From: Tenericutes bacterium HGW-Tenericutes-2
GTDB taxonomy: Bacteria; Bacillota_I; Bacilli_A; Acholeplasmatales; Acholeplasmataceae
Assembly: GCA_002839095.1 (NCBI GenBank)
Contig: PGXL01000002.1
Coordinates: forward strand, 62,001 to 126,000
DNA length: 64,000 nucleotides
Reading direction: 5' to 3'
The notes under the pieces were generated by a model, which did not search any database, was not told the DNA's origin, and worked only from the letters and a program-made list of their open reading frames with translations. Positions 1 to 8,653 of this stretch are shown here, one piece after another. Position numbers and translations under genes: made by a program. Within the stretch, counting starts at the first letter, position 1, and every line of letters starts with the position of its first letter.

Positions 1-1647
1 GCTCTCTTCATCTTTGGGATCAACATGATGAGTGATTCCCTAAAGGCTGCAGCTGGAAACAAGCTGAAGGCAATTATTGAAAAAACAACGAATACACCAC
101 TCAAAGGTATTATCGTAGGTATTCTTTTAACTATCTTGATTCAGTCATCCTCAGGAACGACTGCATTAATGATAGGCTTGCTTAGAGCAGGGTTAATGAC
201 CCTTCCTCAAGCAGTTGGAATTATTATGGGTGCAAATATTGGAACAACAGTCACTGCATTCATTATCGGTTTACCTGTAGCAGATTATGGTTTATATATA
301 CTTTTCGTAGGTGTCGTGATGTCATTTATGAAAAATAGAAAAGTGCATCACTTCGGTGGAGTACTTGTCGGATTAGGGATGCTATTTGTAGGGTTAAACA
401 CGATGTCAGATGGACTTAAACCACTAGCAGCAACCCCAACAGCAGAAGCTATGTTTCAAACATTTTCGAATAGTTGGTTTTTAGGAACTATTTTTGGTAC
501 ATTATTTACAGCACTTGTTCAATCCTCATCGGCAGCGATTGGGGTATTAGAAAAACTTTACGCACTGAATGCAGAGGGTATTGAAACTATAACTTTACAT
601 GGAGCAATTCCAATCTTATTAGGCGCGAATATAGGAACTACAATTACTGCCTTATTAGCATCCATTGGTGGTAATATTGAAAGTAGAAGAGCATCATTTA
701 TACACATTTTGTTTAATGTCGTGAGTGCTGTTATTTTCTTAATTATTCTTGTGCCATATGAAGCATTAATTGTTTGGGTTGAAGCAAGATTCCTACAGCC
801 ATTCTCTATGCTAACCATCGCATTTGCACATGCATTCCAAAATATCGCAATGACTTTTGTTATGTACTTCTTTATCAAGCAAATGATTTATCTTGCTAAG
901 CTTGTTGTTAAAGATAAGAGTGGTAAGGTTATCCCAGAGGATATGTTTGATGAAAAGATTATCGAGGAATCACCTTCACTCGCATTAGAATTTGTTAAAA
1001 AAGCGATTCTATACATGGGATCTATCGTTAAAGACTATTTTGATATAGTTAGAGTTTACAGCTTTAAGGAAAATTCAAAGCTTGTTGAAGAAGGCTTTCA
1101 GCATGAAATGATGATTGATACCTATGATCAAAAGCTGCATGACTATTTAATTAAAATCTCAAGAGCAGGATTAGATAAACAAGACTCATTAAAACTTTCA
1201 AGAGACTTAGATACCATTAAAGATTTTGAACGTATTGGAGATCATTTAACAAACATCATTCAATTCTTCGAAGAAAGATATCAAGAATCTCAGCTCTTAT
1301 CGGTAGAAGGAACAAGAGATCTTCATGAATTATATGATGTCATAGGACAAATGCTCGAAGATACATTAAATAGCTTTGAAAATCAAGATGTACTACTCGC
1401 AAGAAAAGTAGTAAAAACTGAAGATTTGGTCGATGAACTCGAAGAAAAATTCAGATATAGATATATTGAAAGACTTAAAAATGGTGATATCACCTTCGTT
1501 ACAGCAGCGAATTTCCCTGATATTCTAGCGAATTTAGAAAGAATCGGTGACCATTTAATGAACATTGTTAGCTCAGTAATTGAACCAATGTACGTTCCAC
1601 AAAGCATATTAGTACCAAAACCTCACGAAATAGATAAAGATATATAA
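1..1647 (+). CDS. Na/phosphate cotransporter family protein with PhoU-like tail (5' partial)
   Basis: The reading frame is open from the first base, so the true start lies before the window; about 548 residues are visible. The membrane part shows the two QSSS repeats of the Na/Pi symporter family (about visible residues 48 and 174), each followed by a GANIGTT loop, the inverted-repeat signature of NptA/YjbB-type transporters. From about residue 340 the protein becomes a helical PhoU-like domain with repeated ERIGDHL motifs, which in this family is fused to sense or regulate phosphate flux. Expected role: sodium-coupled inorganic phosphate movement at the cell membrane. The internal ATG at 25 is not the start, because family homology continues upstream of it. 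uvrB follows 16 bases later. Confidence 0.88.
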   Translation, partial: ALFIFGINMMSDSLKAAAGNKLKAIIEKTTNTPLKGIIVGILLTILIQSSSGTTALMIGLLRAGLMTLPQAVGIIMGANIGTTVTAFIIGLPVADYGLYILFVGVVMSFMKNRKVHHFGGVLVGLGMLFVGLNTMSDGLKPLAATPTAEAMFQTFSNSWFLGTIFGTLFTALVQSSSAAIGVLEKLYALNAEGIETITLHGAIPILLGANIGTTITALLASIGGNIESRRASFIHILFNVVSAVIFLIILVPYEALIVWVEARFLQPFSMLTIAFAHAFQNIAMTFVMYFFIKQMIYLAKLVVKDKSGKVIPEDMFDEKIIEESPSLALEFVKKAILYMGSIVKDYFDIVRVYSFKENSKLVEEGFQHEMMIDTYDQKLHDYLIKISRAGLDKQDSLKLSRDLDTIKDFERIGDHLTNIIQFFEERYQESQLLSVEGTRDLHELYDVIGQMLEDTLNSFENQDVLLARKVVKTEDLVDELEEKFRYRYIERLKNGDITFVTAANFPDILANLERIGDHLMNIVSSVIEPMYVPQSILVPKPHEIDKDI

Positions 1648-1663
1648 TAAGGAGTTGGTAATC

Positions 1664-3619
1664 ATGTTTGAACTCAAAGCACCATATACACCAAAGGGTG
1701 ACCAAATTAAAGCAATTGAAACTTTAAAAGATAACTTTGAAAAGAATATCAATGAGCAAGTCCTTTTGGGTGCGACAGGTACAGGGAAAACATTTACGAT
1801 TGCCAATATCGTCCAGCATCTACAAAAGAAAACCCTTGTGCTCGCCCCAAATAAGACCCTAGCGGGTCAATTATATGGCGAGCTTAAGGCTTTTTTTCCT
1901 AATAATAGAGTAGAATACTTTATTTCCTACTATGACTATTATCAACCAGAAGCCTATGTTGTTTCCTCAGATACCTATATCGAAAAGGATTCCTCCATCA
2001 ATGATGAAATTGATGAATTAAGACATAGTGCAACATCCTCTTTATTAGATAATGAAGATGTAATTGTTGTAGCATCCGTCTCCTGTATTTACGGGATTGG
2101 AGACCCAGAAGACTATAAAAACTCTATGATTGCTGTGCGTATTGGTGATGACTATGGAAGAGATAAACTCATCAATAAGCTAGTAGAACAAACCTATCAA
2201 CGAAACGATATGGATTTTCATAGAGGAACCTTTAGAGTTAGAGGCGATTCAATCGAAGTCATTCCAGCCTATGAAAGAGCGAATGGTATTCGTATTTCAT
2301 TTTTTGGTGATGAAATAGAAGAAATTAAAAGATTTGATGTCTTAACTGGACAGCCCTTAGAAAGCTTAAACTACGTCACGATATTTCCTGCATCTCACTT
2401 CATGACCAATAAGGATAAGCTAAAGGAATCGATTCGTAGAATTAAAAACGAACTTCAGGAGCAAATCGCCTATTTCAAGGGTAATAATTTATTACTAGAG
2501 GCTCAAAGAATCGAACAAAGAACGAAATACGATATGGAAATGCTTGAAGAAATCGGAATTTGTAGTGGGATTGAAAACTATTCAAGACATTTATCACTAC
2601 GTGAAGCTGGTGAAACTCCCTCGACTTTAATTGATTTCTTTGGTGATGACTTTATTATGATCGTCGATGAATCACATGTAACAATCCCTCAGGTTAGAGG
2701 TATGTATTTTGGAGACCGCTCCAGAAAAACAACCCTAGTCAATTACGGCTTTAGACTTCCAAGTGCGCTGGATAATAGACCACTTCAATTCGATGAATTT
2801 GAAAAGAAATTTTCTAAGGTTATATATTTATCAGCAACTCCTGGTGCATATGAACTAGAAAAGGGATTACCCATCGTTGAACAAATTATACGTCCAACCT
2901 ATTTATTAGATCCTGAAATTGAAATTAGACCATCCAAGGGACAAATGGATGATTTATACTTTGAAATTAAAAAAAGAATAAGCGCTGGCGAACGTGTTTT
3001 AGTTACCACACTTACCATTCGTATGAGTGAGGATTTAACAGCGTATTTTAAACAGCTTGGATTAAAGGTTGCTTATCTACATAGTGAAATTAAATCATTG
3101 GATCGTATCACAATATTAAGAGATTTAAGAATTGGTAAATATGACTGCTTAATCGGTATTAACCTACTTCGTGAAGGTCTAGACCTACCAGAAGTTTCAC
3201 TTGTCGCGATTTTAGATGCAGATAAACAAGGATTCCTAAGAAGTGAAAGGTCACTTATTCAAACGATTGGTAGAGCAGCTAGAAACCAAAATGGTCGAGT
3301 CATTATGTATGCAGATAACATGAGTGACGCGATGAATTTCGCAATTAAGGAAACCAATCGAAGAAGAGCGCTTCAGCTTGAGTTCAATTTGAAATATAAT
3401 GTCGTTCCAGTAACCATTCAAAAGGATATTAGAGATAAAATTAGCGTGCGTGAAGATGTGATTGAAGAAGCTAAGGATTACTCTAAGATTTCGAAGAAGG
3501 AAAGAGAAAAGATGACCAGACAGATTGAAGCTGAAATGAAGGCTGCTGCTAAAAATCTTGACTTTGAAAAGGCTGCAGAGCTTAGAGATCTACTATTTGA
3601 ATTGAAAGCAGAAGACTAA
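1664..3619 (+). CDS. uvrB: UvrABC excinuclease subunit B
   Basis: UvrB is the helicase-like damage-verification subunit of nucleotide excision repair; it receives DNA from UvrA and recruits UvrC. The 651-residue protein has Walker A GATGTGKT (36-43), the Tyr-rich beta-hairpin [11 protein letters not shown] near 92, a DESH box near 335, helicase motif [11 protein letters not shown] near 535 and a C-terminal UVR coiled coil (about 615-650) for UvrC contact. Length is normal. I place the start at ATG 1664, nine bases after AAGGAG; a TTG at 1655 abuts that site and is unlikely. uvrA is not adjacent, unlike in many Bacillota. A terminator overlaps the stop codon. Confidence 0.96.
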   Translation: MFELKAPYTPKGDQIKAIETLKDNFEKNINEQVLLGATGTGKTFTIANIVQHLQKKTLVLAPNKTLAGQLYGELKAFFPNNRVEYFISYYDYYQPEAYVVSSDTYIEKDSSINDEIDELRHSATSSLLDNEDVIVVASVSCIYGIGDPEDYKNSMIAVRIGDDYGRDKLINKLVEQTYQRNDMDFHRGTFRVRGDSIEVIPAYERANGIRISFFGDEIEEIKRFDVLTGQPLESLNYVTIFPASHFMTNKDKLKESIRRIKNELQEQIAYFKGNNLLLEAQRIEQRTKYDMEMLEEIGICSGIENYSRHLSLREAGETPSTLIDFFGDDFIMIVDESHVTIPQVRGMYFGDRSRKTTLVNYGFRLPSALDNRPLQFDEFEKKFSKVIYLSATPGAYELEKGLPIVEQIIRPTYLLDPEIEIRPSKGQMDDLYFEIKKRISAGERVLVTTLTIRMSEDLTAYFKQLGLKVAYLHSEIKSLDRITILRDLRIGKYDCLIGINLLREGLDLPEVSLVAILDADKQGFLRSERSLIQTIGRAARNQNGRVIMYADNMSDAMNFAIKETNRRRALQLEFNLKYNVVPVTIQKDIRDKISVREDVIEEAKDYSKISKKEREKMTRQIEAEMKAAAKNLDFEKAAELRDLLFELKAED

Positions 3620-3632
3620 TGTCTTCTTTTTT
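3610..3632 (+). terminator. Intrinsic terminator after uvrB
   Basis: AGAAGAC and GTCTTCT pair across a 4-base TAAT loop and run into five more Ts. The left arm overlaps the last uvrB codons. Confidence 0.75.
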
Positions 3633-3645
3633 CTAGGGTGAGAAA

Positions 3646-4269
3646 ATGGAAAAAGATATAGAAACAATCAAAAAAATAATTAGAGAAGATTATGACAGAA
3701 AAGTCAAAAAATTCAGTGATTTGAATGAATTCAACAAGGTAATTATTATTGGCGATTCGATGGTCGCTTATTTGAATTTAAATAAGTTTGGATTAGCAAA
3801 GGAAGTCATTAACCAAGGTATTGCCGGTGATACAACCATCGGAGTTATAAAAAGACTTGATTTGGCAATTCGATTGAAACCATCCAAGGTTATCTTAAGT
3901 ATTGGATCTAATGATATAGTCTTAACTGATTTAACTCTTCAAGAAACAGTAGAAAATATTATAAAGATCAAGGAAGAAATTGAAGCGAAATCAAATTCAA
4001 AGGTTTATGTTATGAATCTCACACCTGTCTTAAGGGATCATGAGATTACAAACATGGATTATGTATCCAGTAGAACCAATGATGATATTAAGAAAATTAA
4101 CAAGGAACTTAAAAAACAAATTGTTAAAGAGCAATACATCAATATTTATGATGAATTGATTGATAAAGATGGAAGTTTAAACTTAAAATATACAACCGAT
4201 GGTATACACTTGAATCCAGAAGGATATGAAATATATCTGAATTTTATTCATCAAATCATGAAGCAGTAA
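3646..4269 (+). CDS. SGNH/GDSL-family hydrolase
   Basis: A 207-residue protein with the conserved blocks of SGNH hydrolases: block I as GDSM near residue 37 (nucleophile Ser), block III as GSND near 87, and block V as DGIHLN near 185, giving the Asp-x-x-His pair. These enzymes cleave ester bonds in lipids, acylated sugars or similar substrates; the substrate here cannot be read from sequence. There is no signal peptide, so it is probably cytoplasmic. The start is ATG 3646 after AGGGTGAG. It lies alone between two terminators and probably depends on read-through from uvrB or an unseen promoter. Confidence 0.82.
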   Translation: MEKDIETIKKIIREDYDRKVKKFSDLNEFNKVIIIGDSMVAYLNLNKFGLAKEVINQGIAGDTTIGVIKRLDLAIRLKPSKVILSIGSNDIVLTDLTLQETVENIIKIKEEIEAKSNSKVYVMNLTPVLRDHEITNMDYVSSRTNDDIKKINKELKKQIVKEQYINIYDELIDKDGSLNLKYTTDGIHLNPEGYEIYLNFIHQIMKQ

Positions 4270-4294
4270 AAAGGCTTTTAAGCCTTTCGTTTTA
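4269..4294 (+). terminator. Hairpin terminator after the SGNH hydrolase gene
   Basis: AAAGGCTT and AAGCCTTT form a perfect 8-bp stem with a 2-base loop directly after the stop codon, followed by CGTTTT. The T tract is short. Confidence 0.6.
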
Positions 4295-4315
4295 AGGGAT
4301 TTATAAGTCTAGTTA

Positions 4316-4324
4316 TGGTATCAT
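4316..4324 (+). promoter_or_regulatory. Extended -10 promoter for the Sel1-repeat gene
   Basis: TG-G-TATCAT (TG at 4316-4317, hexamer 4319-4324) matches an extended -10 element, 18 bases before the ATG at 4343. No clear -35 hexamer is visible. Confidence 0.4.
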
Positions 4325-4342
4325 AGATTTGGAGTTGATTAT

Positions 4343-5605
4343 ATGAATGCAAACACGCATTATCAAGCAGGTTTATCCAATTATTTATTAAATACACCAA
4401 AGAAAAATATTATGGTAGCTATTGAGCATTTCAATCAGGCTGCTGTTTTAGGTCATGCCGATTCTCACTACTTTTTAGGTCGCTTTTATGGTTTAGGAGA
4501 TGGTATTTCCTTAGACTTTGTTAAAGCAAGAGAACACTATGAAAAAGGTGTTTCATTAGGCTCTTATAAGTGTGGATATGCCCTAGGCTTAATTTACCAT
4601 AGCGGTATGGGTGTCGAAAAGGATGAAACAACCGCTAAAGACTATTTTAAACAAAACTACGAAATTCTTTTATCAGAGGCTGAGGGTAAGGACCCTGTTT
4701 CAATGCATATCCTAGGAACCTATTTTTACTACGGCTTTTATGTGCAAAGATACATCTTTAAAGCAATCGAATGGTTTATCAAAGCTGCAGAGCTTGGATA
4801 TAGCGATTCACAATATATGCTTGGTATGATTTATGAAACCATTGGTCATGACGCTAAGGATAAAGAAAAGGCAGCACACTATTACGAGCTCGCGAGTAAG
4901 CAGGATCATCCATATGCACAGTATGCCTTAGGCATTAACGCACTTGAAGAAGAAAGATGGAGAGATGCCGTCTTCTATCTTGAAAAGGCTGCAAACCAGC
5001 AATATGCACTAGCTTGTTACTCGCTCGCAATGTATTATCATGAAAAGGAACCAAAATTCCCTTTAAAAGCATTTGAATGGTTTATGATAGCAGCAAAACA
5101 AAATCATACAGAGTCTCAATATTATGTTGGTCTTTATTATCAAAACGGTAGAGGAGTTCCACATAATATAGAACAAGCGATTTATTGGCTGGAAAAAGCA
5201 GCAGTTAAAAAAGAAAAGAATGCTTTATATCATTTAGCAATGATTTTAATTAAACAAGAGATTAAGGATTATCAAACGATTGCTAAATTACTAGAGCAAG
5301 CAGCAGCACTTGATCACCCACATGCACAATATAATCTCGCAGTGATGTATCAAAAGGGTGATGGTGTTCCTCAAAACATGCAAAAATCATTTTTCTGGTA
5401 TGAAAAAGCAGCAAATGCGAATCTTGCAATTGCTCAATATAATTTAGGTATGATCTATTTTGAAGGATCAATTGTTGAAAAGGATGAAGCAAAGGCTAAG
5501 GAGCTGTGGCAAAAGGCTGCAGATCAAGGCTTGGAGGCTGCAGTAAAATTAATGCTATCCATTAATAATTACGAGAAATTGCAGAAGTCGTCATGGCAAT
5601 CCTAA
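4343..5605 (+). CDS. Sel1-like repeat (TPR-related) protein
   Basis: The 420-residue protein consists almost entirely of about ten Sel1-type repeats of 35-38 residues, each with the pattern LG-x-x-Y-x-x-G ... A-x-x-W/Y-x-x-x-A-A-x-x-G, for example near residues 35-75, 150-185, 255-290 and 320-395. Sel1 repeats form alpha-solenoid scaffolds that bind other proteins, often in signalling or stress complexes. No signal peptide or catalytic domain is seen, so the role is probably cytoplasmic and structural. The start at ATG 4343 follows GGAG with suitable spacing. The next small membrane-protein gene overlaps its 3' end by 13 bases, suggesting coupled translation. Confidence 0.87.
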   Translation: MNANTHYQAGLSNYLLNTPKKNIMVAIEHFNQAAVLGHADSHYFLGRFYGLGDGISLDFVKAREHYEKGVSLGSYKCGYALGLIYHSGMGVEKDETTAKDYFKQNYEILLSEAEGKDPVSMHILGTYFYYGFYVQRYIFKAIEWFIKAAELGYSDSQYMLGMIYETIGHDAKDKEKAAHYYELASKQDHPYAQYALGINALEEERWRDAVFYLEKAANQQYALACYSLAMYYHEKEPKFPLKAFEWFMIAAKQNHTESQYYVGLYYQNGRGVPHNIEQAIYWLEKAAVKKEKNALYHLAMILIKQEIKDYQTIAKLLEQAAALDHPHAQYNLAVMYQKGDGVPQNMQKSFFWYEKAANANLAIAQYNLGMIYFEGSIVEKDEAKAKELWQKAADQGLEAAVKLMLSINNYEKLQKSSWQS

Positions 5606-5868
5606 AATATCTATATTTATCTTTCGGTATTATATTATATGTATTTATTAATATCGTATCCTACACGAATCCAAATTTTTCAGGGGAAATGTCTATAAAG
5701 ATTATTTACAGCACGATTTCATTTGTATTACTGGTTTTGAATTATGCGAGTATTCTTTTCCCTAAGAAGCTATACAAAAAGGATTTTTCTCAATATACGA
5801 CATACGTCAAGATATCCTTATATTTAGGTGTTATCGTTATCCCACTGATTAGCTTGTACTATACATAA
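5593..5868 (+). CDS. Small membrane protein of unknown function
   Basis: I do not recognise this 91-residue protein. It shows three hydrophobic segments (about residues 5-22, 35-53 and 70-88) separated by short polar stretches with several lysines, as expected for a small integral membrane protein. Its ATG lies inside the end of the Sel1-repeat gene (13-base overlap) without a strong ribosome binding site, so expression is probably coupled to that gene. A bidirectional terminator follows. The start and the gene itself are moderately certain. Confidence 0.6.
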   Translation: MAILKYLYLSFGIILYVFINIVSYTNPNFSGEMSIKIIYSTISFVLLVLNYASILFPKKLYKKDFSQYTTYVKISLYLGVIVIPLISLYYT

Positions 5869-5884
5869 GATAATAAATCAAACA

Positions 5885-5916
5885 AAAAAGGGTGAAATTT
5901 TATTTTCACCCTTTTT
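5885..5916. terminator. Bidirectional terminator between convergent genes
   Basis: AAAAAGGGTGAAA (5885-5897) and TTTCACCCTTTTT (5904-5916) are perfect complements around a 6-base loop. The A and T tracts let it end transcription from both the Sel1 operon and leftward pepT. Confidence 0.85.
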
Positions 5917-5928
5917 CTTATTTGCAGT

Positions 5929-7143
5929 TTATTTTTTTGCAGAAATTTTAACAATCTCAATTAAGACTTGAACTGCTTTTCTCATTTGATCGATTGAGCA
6001 AAACTCCATACGACCGTGGAATTGATATCCACCAGTTCCAATATTTGGACAAATTAAGCCCTCATAGGTTAGTCTAGCACCATCAGTACCTCCGCGAATA
6101 GCCTTAGTAAATGGAGTTAGTCCAACATTTTTAACTGCTTGAAGTGCCAACTCAACAACATACATATGATCTTTAATGACTTCATACATATTGAAATAGC
6201 TATCTGTGATGTTTAATTCAACTGCTTGATAACCATATTTTTCATTCATGAATTTAGCAATCAATTCAAATTCATTTTTTTGTTCTCTAAATTTCTTCAT
6301 ATCATGATTTCTTATAATGTAATTTGCATGAGCCTTTTCAACCTCACCCTTTAAACCTGTTAAATGATTAAATCCTTCATATTTTTCAGTAATTGCAGGA
6401 TTTAGGAATACAGGTAGCATCGAATGAAATTCAAATGCTAAATGAAGTGCATTAATCATCTTATTTTTTGCAGATCCAGGATGGATACTTTTACCGATAA
6501 AATCGATTTTTGCAGTTGCAGCATTAAAGTTTTCATATTCTATACCACCAACTTCATCTCCATCTGCTGTATATGCGAAATCAGCCTTAAACCAATCATA
6601 ATTGAAGTGGTCAGCACCTTCACCTATTTCTTCATCAGGAGTAAAGCAGACATAAATATCTCCATGCTTTTCATTTGGATTCGCTACAAAGTATTCAACA
6701 AGCTCCATAATTTCAGCGACACCACATTTATCATCAGCACCTAAAAGTGTGTTTCCATCAGTGACGATAATATCTTCACCAATGACTCTAGATAGACTTG
6801 GATATTTACTTGGTTCCATAGATAGCTTATCATTTAATTGAATGACAGATCCATCATACTTATCAATAATTCTTGGATTTACATCCTTACCAGGTGCATC
6901 AGGCGAAGTATCGACATGCGCGACAAACCCTATCGCAGGCGCGCCTTCCATATTCTTATTGATTTTTGTATAGACATAACCAAAATCATCTAAGAATGCA
7001 TCTAAGCCTAAATCCTTTAGTTCCTTAACGAGAATTCTACTCAAATTCTTTTGTTTTTCTGTTGATGGATGGGTTCCAGTTTCATGATCTGACTGTGTAT
7101 CCACCTTCACGTAACGTAAAAATCTTTCAATTAATCGATCCAT
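5929..7143 (-). CDS. pepT: Peptidase T (tripeptide aminopeptidase)
   Basis: PepT removes N-terminal residues from tripeptides in the cytoplasm using two zinc ions. The 404-residue sequence matches M20B peptidases throughout: HVDTSPD near residue 80 (zinc His and general Asp), GADDKCG near 142, the EE pair in PDEEIGEG near 175 (catalytic Glu), TADGDEVG near 198 and IRGGTDGARL near 355. Length is that of typical PepT (about 405-410). The start is ATG at 7143, with AAGGAAGG upstream. A TATAAT box on the minus strand (7173-7178) is a likely -10. It is divergent from the DUF2089 operon and shares a 180-bp AT-rich intergenic region with it. Confidence 0.95.
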   Translation of the reverse strand: MDRLIERFLRYVKVDTQSDHETGTHPSTEKQKNLSRILVKELKDLGLDAFLDDFGYVYTKINKNMEGAPAIGFVAHVDTSPDAPGKDVNPRIIDKYDGSVIQLNDKLSMEPSKYPSLSRVIGEDIIVTDGNTLLGADDKCGVAEIMELVEYFVANPNEKHGDIYVCFTPDEEIGEGADHFNYDWFKADFAYTADGDEVGGIEYENFNAATAKIDFIGKSIHPGSAKNKMINALHLAFEFHSMLPVFLNPAITEKYEGFNHLTGLKGEVEKAHANYIIRNHDMKKFREQKNEFELIAKFMNEKYGYQAVELNITDSYFNMYEVIKDHMYVVELALQAVKNVGLTPFTKAIRGGTDGARLTYEGLICPNIGTGGYQFHGRMEFCSIDQMRKAVQVLIEIVKISAKK

Positions 7144-7210
7144 ATTTTGATAACCTTCCTTTTCTAAGTCATATTATAACGCATAAATCACATAAAATAC
7201 AGTAAATGAT

Positions 7211-7315
7211 TGAAAAAATTAAGCACAAAATTAATTTTTTTAATATTTTTGCATAAAAAGTGTTGACAAATCAATTGTAAATGAATATAATTAAGGTGTG
7301 AATTAAAAAAATTAA
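7211..7315. repeat. Repeated TTAATTTTTTTAA motif flanking the DUF2089-operon promoter
   Basis: TTAATTTTTTTAA at 7231-7243 recurs as its exact reverse complement TTAAAAAAATTAA at 7303-7315, on either side of the -35/-10 hexamers. A third partial copy, AAAAAATTAA, lies at 7213-7222 and forms a 10-bp inverted repeat with 7231-7240. Centres of the two full copies are 72 bp apart. This could be an operator pair, but base composition is very AT-rich. Confidence 0.45.
7263..7291 (+). promoter_or_regulatory. Consensus promoter of the SHOCT/DUF2089 operon
   Basis: TTGACA (7263-7268), a 17-bp spacer and TATAAT (7286-7291) match the housekeeping sigma consensus exactly, placing the transcript start near 7298. 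Confidence 0.85.
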
Positions 7316-7331
7316 CAAAGGTGTGATGAAA

Positions 7332-7685
7332 TTGACAAAAAATGAAGTGCTCACTCAATTGAGTAACAAAGAGATATCTAAAAAGGAAGCATACAAGTTA
7401 CTCTATGGTGAAACGAAACAAAGAAAGCCTAGAAGAGCTCATTTTCTAAAAGTGAAGATTAGAGTTCCCGATGAAGGACCAGCTAATTTCTTCCTAGGTC
7501 TCATCCTATTTTTTCCAATCCCTATGTTTTTAGTAAGAATGGTTCTTAGAAGATTTGTAAAGGATGAAGTTACAGAACAGTTTCAAATGTCTAAAGCAGA
7601 ATTAATTCGATTGGTTTCAATTAGAGGAGTAAAAATTAAAGTCAATACACACACAAATGAAAAAATTTATGTGAGAACATTCTAA
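7332..7685 (+). CDS. SHOCT-like hairpin protein with one membrane segment
   Basis: About 117 residues of unknown function. The N-terminus (about residues 4-27) is a helical hairpin of the SHOCT/YvlB type, ending in KEAYKLLYGE. A basic stretch, one hydrophobic segment (about 52-70) and a basic C-terminal part with a beta-strand-like end follow. I prefer TTG 7332 as the start because AAAGGTG lies eight bases upstream; ATG 7326 and GTG 7323 are in frame but too close to that site. First gene of a three-gene operon with a DUF2089 regulator; both downstream proteins carry the same hairpin, which suggests that the three products contact one another. Confidence 0.72.
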   Translation: MTKNEVLTQLSNKEISKKEAYKLLYGETKQRKPRRAHFLKVKIRVPDEGPANFFLGLILFFPIPMFLVRMVLRRFVKDEVTEQFQMSKAELIRLVSIRGVKIKVNTHTNEKIYVRTF

Positions 7686-7701
7686 AAGGAGAAATAAAAC
7701 T

Positions 7702-8118
7702 ATGAAAGAAAAAAACAAAGTAAACCCAGTATTATCCACTTGCCCAGTTTGTAAACATGAACTCAGAGTAGCTAGATTACATTGTGACTATTGCGAAACG
7801 ACCATCGAGGGGTCCTTCACATTATCAAAGTTCAATTATCTAGAAACTGAAAAATTATATTTTATTGAGATCTTTATCAAAAACAGAGGAAACATTAAGC
7901 AAATAGAAAAAGAGTTAAATATTAGTTATCCAACTGTTAAAAAGATGTTAGACGATGTCATTGTCGGTCTAGGATATTCAGTAGAAGATGATGATGCAAT
8001 GTTTACAAAAGAAAAAGAAGAACCAAAAAGTGCTTTGAAGCAAAGCATCCTAGATAAGATCGAAAAGGGAGAAATGACAGTACAAGCTGCATTAGAACTC
8101 CTAAACAAAAAGAAATAG
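7702..8118 (+). CDS. DUF2089-family zinc-ribbon/HTH regulator with C-terminal SHOCT-like hairpin
   Basis: The 138-residue protein opens with a CPVC...CDYC zinc ribbon (Cys 14, 17, 28, 31), then a helix-turn-helix part in which NRGNIKQIEKELNISYPTVKK resembles the recognition unit of the DUF2089 family. It ends with a SHOCT-like hairpin (about 114-137, ILDKIEKGEMTVQAALELL). DUF2089 proteins are annotated as putative transcription factors; target and signal are unknown. The start at ATG 7702 follows AAAGGAG, 16 bases after the preceding stop. Autoregulation of the operon is plausible given repeated motifs at its promoter, but this is inference. Confidence 0.82.
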   Translation: MKEKNKVNPVLSTCPVCKHELRVARLHCDYCETTIEGSFTLSKFNYLETEKLYFIEIFIKNRGNIKQIEKELNISYPTVKKMLDDVIVGLGYSVEDDDAMFTKEKEEPKSALKQSILDKIEKGEMTVQAALELLNKKK

Positions 8119-8142
8119 TATAAAACCACAAAGGAAAGGTGA

Positions 8143-8544
8143 ATGAATATGTCAAAAGAACAATTAAGAGAAGAAAGAATGAAAATATTAGATTTACTCG
8201 CTAAAGGAGTCGTTTCAGCAGAAGAAGCTGAAAAACTACTTGGAGCGATGAACACGCCAGAAGCCAATTTTGGTGAACAAATTGTAGTACCAGGAGTCCC
8301 AAGCAAGAAGTTTCCATTTAGAATGCTAAGAATTTATGTAGACTCTAAAGATGGAGATGTTGTCAAGATCCAAATTCCAATCGAATTTGCTAAGCTTCTC
8401 AAAACTGGCAAGTTCAATGTTAACTTACAGCAATCAGATATCGATATTGATGCTATACTAGATATGATCAATCAAGGATTTGTTGGAGAATTAGTCAATG
8501 TTGAATCTGCTGATGGTGACATCGTTAAAATTGTTGTTGAATAA
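8143..8544 (+). CDS. SHOCT-like domain protein
   Basis: A 133-residue cytoplasmic protein starting with the same hairpin as its neighbours (about residues 12-35, ILDLLAKGVVSAEEAEKLL). After a Pro/Gly linker, residues 58-133 form an alternating beta pattern like the C-terminal domain seen in YvlB/LiaX-type SHOCT-like proteins. Function is unknown; relatives occur with envelope-stress regulators. The ATG at 8143 (or 8149) follows AAGGAAAGG. Last gene of the operon; an inverted repeat follows. Confidence 0.75.
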   Translation: MNMSKEQLREERMKILDLLAKGVVSAEEAEKLLGAMNTPEANFGEQIVVPGVPSKKFPFRMLRIYVDSKDGDVVKIQIPIEFAKLLKTGKFNVNLQQSDIDIDAILDMINQGFVGELVNVESADGDIVKIVVE

Positions 8545-8573
8545 GTCAATTTGCAATAATTGAATCAATTAAA

Positions 8574-8600
8574 CAATAAGACGGGAAATCCGTCTTATTG
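8574..8600 (+). terminator. Hairpin after the DUF2089 operon, without T tract
   Basis: CAATAAGACGG and CCGTCTTATTG pair perfectly (11 bp) around GAAAT, but no run of Ts follows. It may be a weak terminator or a transcript-stabilising structure. Confidence 0.5.
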
Positions 8601-8653
8601 TCATGTATGAGTTTATGCTTGATGTATAACTTACTCGAAGAAGGAGAAACACC

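Noticed and set aside
558-878. 106-codon open frame on the minus strand inside the Na/phosphate transporter gene
   Set aside because: It is a shadow of a well-supported gene, with no ribosome binding site and no protein-like pattern. The same applies to minus-strand frames at 7926-8306, 38060-38254 and 51964-52275.
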